DNA from: Oleidesulfovibrio alaskensis DSM 16109
GTDB lineage: Bacteria; Desulfobacterota; Desulfovibrionia; Desulfovibrionales; Desulfovibrionaceae
Direction of reading: 5' to 3'
Assembly: GCF_000482745.1 (NCBI RefSeq)
Contig: NZ_AXWQ01000005.1
Location: forward strand, 398,169 to 462,168
Length of the DNA: 64,000 nucleotides
In this document: positions 60,690 to 64,000 of the stretch, piece by piece
How positions within the stretch are numbered: the stretch's first letter is position 1
How the letters are laid out: the number at the start of each line of letters is the position of its first letter
The notes under the pieces: generated by a model
Told to the model about the DNA's origin: nothing
What the model saw: the letters and a program-made list of their open reading frames with translations, nothing else
Database searches by the model: none
Translations under genes and position numbers: made by a program

Positions 60690-62597
60690 ATGAAGACACT
60701 TCGTATATCTTTTTTCTCTTGTCTTTTCACTTTACTCTGTCTGCTGCCGGCCTTTCTGACCGCCCGGGCCGTTGAGCTGCCTCCTGCTGCATCCTCTGCC
60801 GCAGGCACGCCGGACACACCGGATCCGCTGGTAACCGCTAGTCAGGCATTTTCTGTCAGCATAAACGGCCCTGCGCGTCGTGTGGCGGTTATCACCCTGA
60901 CCCCCGCCGCCGGCTACCATTTTTATGCCCGCGAGGCAGGAGAAGCCGGCAAACCGGTCGCCATCATCGCGCTGGCAGGTGATGAGGAAAGGCCGGTACT
61001 ATACCCGCAAGGCACCCCGAAACCGGACGCATTTGATCCTTCCCTCACCGTAAACGTGCATGACGGGCCGGCACGTTTTTATGTGCCGCTGCCCGAAGAC
61101 CCCGCGGTACAGACGCTCTCATGGAGTGTTTCGGCCCTTATGTGCTCGGCTGCGAACTGCTGGCCGGTCTCGCGCGAAGGCACTACGAAACTGGCCGGTC
61201 AGCTGCAACGCGCAGAAGCACAGCCGTGGTGGGGCGAATACGCCCGGCTGGAACAGACTTCACGCACCCCTTCAGCCGTCCGGCGCATTGATGCCGGTAT
61301 GGCGGCTGTAAAACAACACCCCGCTGACGGAAATGAAGTACGGCTCAGCTGGAACTTCACCCCGCGATTTTTCATGGAATCACTGGAAGTGCGCTCCATG
61401 GGAAAGGCCCTGCTTTTCGGCCTGATTGCAGGCCTTATACTTAACTTCATGCCGTGCGTGCTGCCTGTGGTCAGTCTCAAGCTGTCCACCCTGCTCACCG
61501 CCAGCGGCATTCAGGACCAGAATAAACGCATACACCATTTCAGAATGCATAATATCTGGTTTTCCGCCGGCATCATGTGCTTTTTCCTGTTGCTGGCCGC
61601 AGTTCTGGGGCTGGCCGGACTAGCCTGGGGCAGCGCGTTCCAGAGCCAGACTCTTGTTGCCGTTCTTGTGGTTCTGGTGTTTACGCTGGGTCTGAGCATG
61701 TTCGGGGTATTTAACCTGCCGGTGCTCGACCTGAAAGCCGTCCCCGCAGAAGCGCAAAGCTCCCCGCGCGGGCAGGCATTTTTTACAGGCATGATGGCTA
61801 CCCTGCTTGCCACTCCCTGCTCGGGCCCTTTTCTGGGCGGCGTGCTGGGCTGGGCGTTCATGCAGTCTCCGCTGGTGCTGGGGGCCGTATTCGCCAGCGT
61901 AGGACTGGGCATGTCTTCACCGTATCTCACCATGGCGGTGTTTCCCGCACTGGTAAAGCACTTTCCCCGACCGGGCAGCTGGATAGGTATACTCGAACGC
62001 CTCGTCGGCTTCTTCCTCATGGGAACAACCGTTTACCTGCTGCGTATTCTTCCTGAAACCCTCTGGCCGTCGATGCTGGTATTGCTGTGGATCACCGGCC
62101 TTGCCGCGTGGGTGTGGGGTCGTTTTTCCGGGCTTGAAAAATCATTCCGCCAACGCCTCTGTGTGCGAGTGCTGTGTGCAGCAACTGTGATGGCTGCGGC
62201 ATGGTGGCTCAATCAGCCGCCTGCTCCACACCCGGGGTGGGAACGCTTCGAGGCTGCCCGCTTTGAACAGATGCTTGGCAAGCAGCCTGTCATTGTTGAC
62301 TTTACCGCCGACTGGTGCCCCAACTGCAAAGTGCTGGAACATACCACGCTACACGCCGAAAACCTGCGTCGCTGGATGACGCAGTACAATGCACGCATCG
62401 TGCAGGTCGATCTTACAGAACCGTCTGTTCAGGGTGAATCGCTGCTCAAATCACTGGGCAGCAGTTCCATCCCCGTTGTGGCTCTTTTCCCTGCCGGACA
62501 ACATTCGGACAAGCCGCTCGTGTTGCGCGATATATTCACAACAGAGCAAATGGAGGAGGCTCTGCAGCAGGCATTCGGCCTGCCTGCGACAGAATAG
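60690..62597 (+). CDS. dsbD: Thiol:disulfide interchange protein DsbD
   Basis: 635 aa. Signal peptide, periplasmic N-terminal DsbD-alpha-like domain (about 45-200, with FYVPLPEDP... CSAANCWPVS bearing the Cys pair), eight-helix membrane domain with LNFMPCVLPVVSLKLS and ATPCSGPFLGG (the CcdA-type cysteines), and C-terminal thioredoxin-like domain DFTADWCPNCKVLE. It carries electrons from thioredoxin across the membrane to periplasmic thiol proteins such as cytochrome-maturation factors. ATG 60690 has a weak ribosome site. Lies between two inverted tRNA-Lys genes. Confidence 0.93.
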   Translation: MKTLRISFFSCLFTLLCLLPAFLTARAVELPPAASSAAGTPDTPDPLVTASQAFSVSINGPARRVAVITLTPAAGYHFYAREAGEAGKPVAIIALAGDEERPVLYPQGTPKPDAFDPSLTVNVHDGPARFYVPLPEDPAVQTLSWSVSALMCSAANCWPVSREGTTKLAGQLQRAEAQPWWGEYARLEQTSRTPSAVRRIDAGMAAVKQHPADGNEVRLSWNFTPRFFMESLEVRSMGKALLFGLIAGLILNFMPCVLPVVSLKLSTLLTASGIQDQNKRIHHFRMHNIWFSAGIMCFFLLLAAVLGLAGLAWGSAFQSQTLVAVLVVLVFTLGLSMFGVFNLPVLDLKAVPAEAQSSPRGQAFFTGMMATLLATPCSGPFLGGVLGWAFMQSPLVLGAVFASVGLGMSSPYLTMAVFPALVKHFPRPGSWIGILERLVGFFLMGTTVYLLRILPETLWPSMLVLLWITGLAAWVWGRFSGLEKSFRQRLCVRVLCAATVMAAAWWLNQPPAPHPGWERFEAARFEQMLGKQPVIVDFTADWCPNCKVLEHTTLHAENLRRWMTQYNARIVQVDLTEPSVQGESLLKSLGSSSIPVVALFPAGQHSDKPLVLRDIFTTEQMEEALQQAFGLPATE

Positions 62598-62626
62598 CCG
62601 CACCCCAAAAAAATGGAAAAATAGTG

Positions 62627-62655
62627 TTGACAACCTGTGGAGTTCTGCATAGTTT
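62627..62655 (+). promoter_or_regulatory. Promoter of the plus-strand tRNA-Lys
   Basis: TTGACA (62627-62632), 17-base spacer, TAGTTT (62650-62655), 24 bases before the tRNA. Confidence 0.75.
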
Positions 62656-62656
62656 G

Positions 62657-62760
<104 letters not shown>

Positions 62761-62767
62761 TAGTATA

Positions 62768-62797
62768 AGACTGCAGTTACACTGCAGTCTTTTTTTG
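62768..62797 (+). terminator. Terminator after the plus-strand tRNA-Lys
   Basis: 10-bp stem AGACTGCAGT/ACTGCAGTCT with a 3-base loop and seven T. Confidence 0.93.
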
Positions 62798-63600
62798 TGT
62801 ACCCGTCACCCGATTTCCCACGCCCCACATCACTTCACCGCTCTTCCGGCTGCCCGCCCTATTTTCATTGTATCCAGACCGTCCGCCAATTCCTTTCAGG
62901 TGCAGCGTGCAAAACTAAACGTGCAGAATCAGAGCACATCAGCACCAGCCCCGCAACAACACTCACTCATGTATAATTTCAGTAACAACGCTGCCAGACT
63001 CATATAAACAATCTCATCCCACGAAAAAACAACGAAAGAGGGCTCCGGAAAACTCCGGAGCCCTCAGCCCAAAACTATCTGCGCCGCTCTACCGCATGAC
63101 ATCGAAACCGGACATATCTTCGCAGAATCTTTTCAAGCCCCTAATAGCCCGATGCATGCAGTAAAGGTTTGCCGGCCATGAACGGCAACAGAAAGTCCTC
63201 GGACAAATACCGTCCGCAAAAAAAGCCAGTGCGGAAAAATACAGAATCAGTACGCTGGCATAGATATCCGCTGAAAGCCAGCCGGTAGCAAATTGTTTCA
63301 ACGTGGTACGGTTTTAGCCACCAGCATAGACAGTTTGTTTGAGCAGCTAGTCAGCGCTTACAACCACTATCCACAACCACCTGACAAGTGTCAACAGCAG
63401 CACAGCAAAAAATACTGTCCACAGTCGCCCAACAACAAGCATTCACCACACATATTCTGTCCGGCCACTGCACAGTATAGTAAAGCTGTAAACCCCGCGA
63501 GCCTACAAATCAAGCCTTCTTCATCACGGTAGCCTTACAGGTTTCACCTTGTAACAAATACACCTTCCAGCTTGCCAACACAGAGCATCACCTACTGTGC
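62798..63600. other. Gene-poor, more AT-rich stretch
   Basis: No frame with a ribosome site or recognisable domain. An 11-bp hairpin at 63038-63065 resembles a minus-strand terminator (weak T runs follow). A 70-codon minus-strand frame (63089-63301, TTG start, no ribosome site) is not accepted as a gene. Confidence 0.5.
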
Positions 63601-63604
63601 TTTA

Positions 63605-63690
63605 AAGGGAATCACTCCTCTTGCCCGCCGGAGGTGTATTTAGGGTTGTTCAGTAACTGCCTCCGGCGGGCAGGGAGATGATCTCCCTGC
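63605..63690. repeat. Multi-hairpin repeat, copy A
   Basis: A central hairpin pairs GCCCGCCGGAGG (63623-63634) with its complement at 63660-63671, followed by the palindrome AGGGAGATGATCTCCCT (63672-63688). A near-identical copy lies 318 bases downstream at 63922. Confidence 0.85.
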
Positions 63691-63921
63691 ACCCGCAATG
63701 CGCGGGGTCGGCGGGCGGCAGAGAAATGGCTCCGGCGCGGCAGAGCTGTGTTTGCTCTGCAACTTACGTCATGCCTTGCCGAATGCCCATCAACAATCGC
63801 CCGATGAGCTGGTCCATAAAGCAGCGTTACATGCAAGGTTCCCGAACGCCCAACGTATGGCGCAGCCGTACGCCCGAAGCAGTCGGGTTGACCGGTGCAG
63901 GGCGGGCGCAACGGGGGATGC

Positions 63922-64000
63922 AAGGGGAATCATTCCCCTTGCCCGCCGGAGGCGTATTTATGGTTGCTTAGTAACTGCCTCCGGCGGGCAGGGAGATGAT
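63922..64000. repeat. Multi-hairpin repeat, copy B, cut by the window edge
   Basis: Begins with the palindrome AAGGGGAATCATTCCCCTT (63922-63940), then the same GCCCGCCGGAGG/CCTCCGGCGGGC hairpin (63941-63989) and the start of the AGGGAGATGAT palindrome at the last base. Confidence 0.85.

Noticed and set aside
63089..63301. A 70-codon minus-strand frame followed by a terminator-like hairpin
   Set aside because: Only a TTG start, no ribosome site and no recognisable sequence.
63678..63971. Frames across the repeat region at the right end
   Set aside because: They are made of palindromic repeat sequence and run through both repeat copies.
63605..64000. Possible CRISPR array from the regular GC-rich repeats
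   Set aside because: Only two copies 318 bases apart with internal hairpins; no short regular spacers and no cas gene.

Overview
The window is a GC-rich, gene-dense bacterial chromosome segment that looks like a Desulfovibrio-type sulfate reducer. This is inferred from the mix of rubrerythrin, HypA/HypB, an Mrp-NifX fusion protein, a UbiD-type decarboxylase, large PAS/GGDEF/EAL signalling proteins and many small proteobacterial operons. No rRNA, CRISPR array, intact prophage or transposase was seen. Two tRNA-Lys genes are present.

Layout. 0-8 kb: a Met-rich EF-hand protein, a FapA-like protein with a hybrid histidine kinase, and a YgiQ radical SAM protein. 8-12.8 kb: a RuvC-fold protein next to a DisA_N (diadenylate cyclase-like) protein, EVE, SlyX, a rhodanese, and a nitroreductase divergent from an HxlR regulator. 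12.8-22.6 kb: a GGDEF/EAL protein, RarD, a SLOG-like protein, two FlxA-like coiled-coil paralogues, a zinc-ribbon protein, an Hsp20 pair, a conserved unknown and a GNAT acetyltransferase. 22.7-31 kb: a MacA/ABC-ATPase pair, then a phenylalanine-rich leader peptide with a terminator/antiterminator in front of a small membrane protein and an SSS symporter, then two MacB/FtsX-type permeases, an acyl-ACP thioesterase and a membrane protein. 31-38 kb: an MBL-fold protein, a complete five-gene nickel/peptide ABC importer and 6-phosphogluconolactonase. 38-48.8 kb: UbiD, a chemoreceptor, rubrerythrin, topoisomerase III, YigZ, a UTP-glucose-1-P uridylyltransferase and a small unknown. 48.8-60.4 kb: CopA divergent from CopZ, a redoxin, an AMIN protein, a TPR protein, HypA-HypB, Mrp-NifX, an M24 peptidase, a CoA-binding protein, a cysteine-cluster protein and a DnaJ-like protein. 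60.5-62.8 kb: dsbD between two inverted tRNA-Lys copies. 62.8-64 kb: a gene-poor stretch ending in a repeated multi-hairpin element.

The strongest unusual signal is at 24734-24924. A 30-codon leader peptide with eight Phe in eleven residues is followed by mutually exclusive RNA pairings and a Rho-independent terminator. It would place an SSS transporter under phenylalanine-dependent attenuation, and it sits in the middle of an ABC efflux locus. The RuvC-fold/DisA_N gene pair at 7976-9950 is the second most interesting. The nickel-type importer and HypA/HypB are both compatible with nickel supply to [NiFe]-hydrogenase, but nothing in the sequence ties them together.
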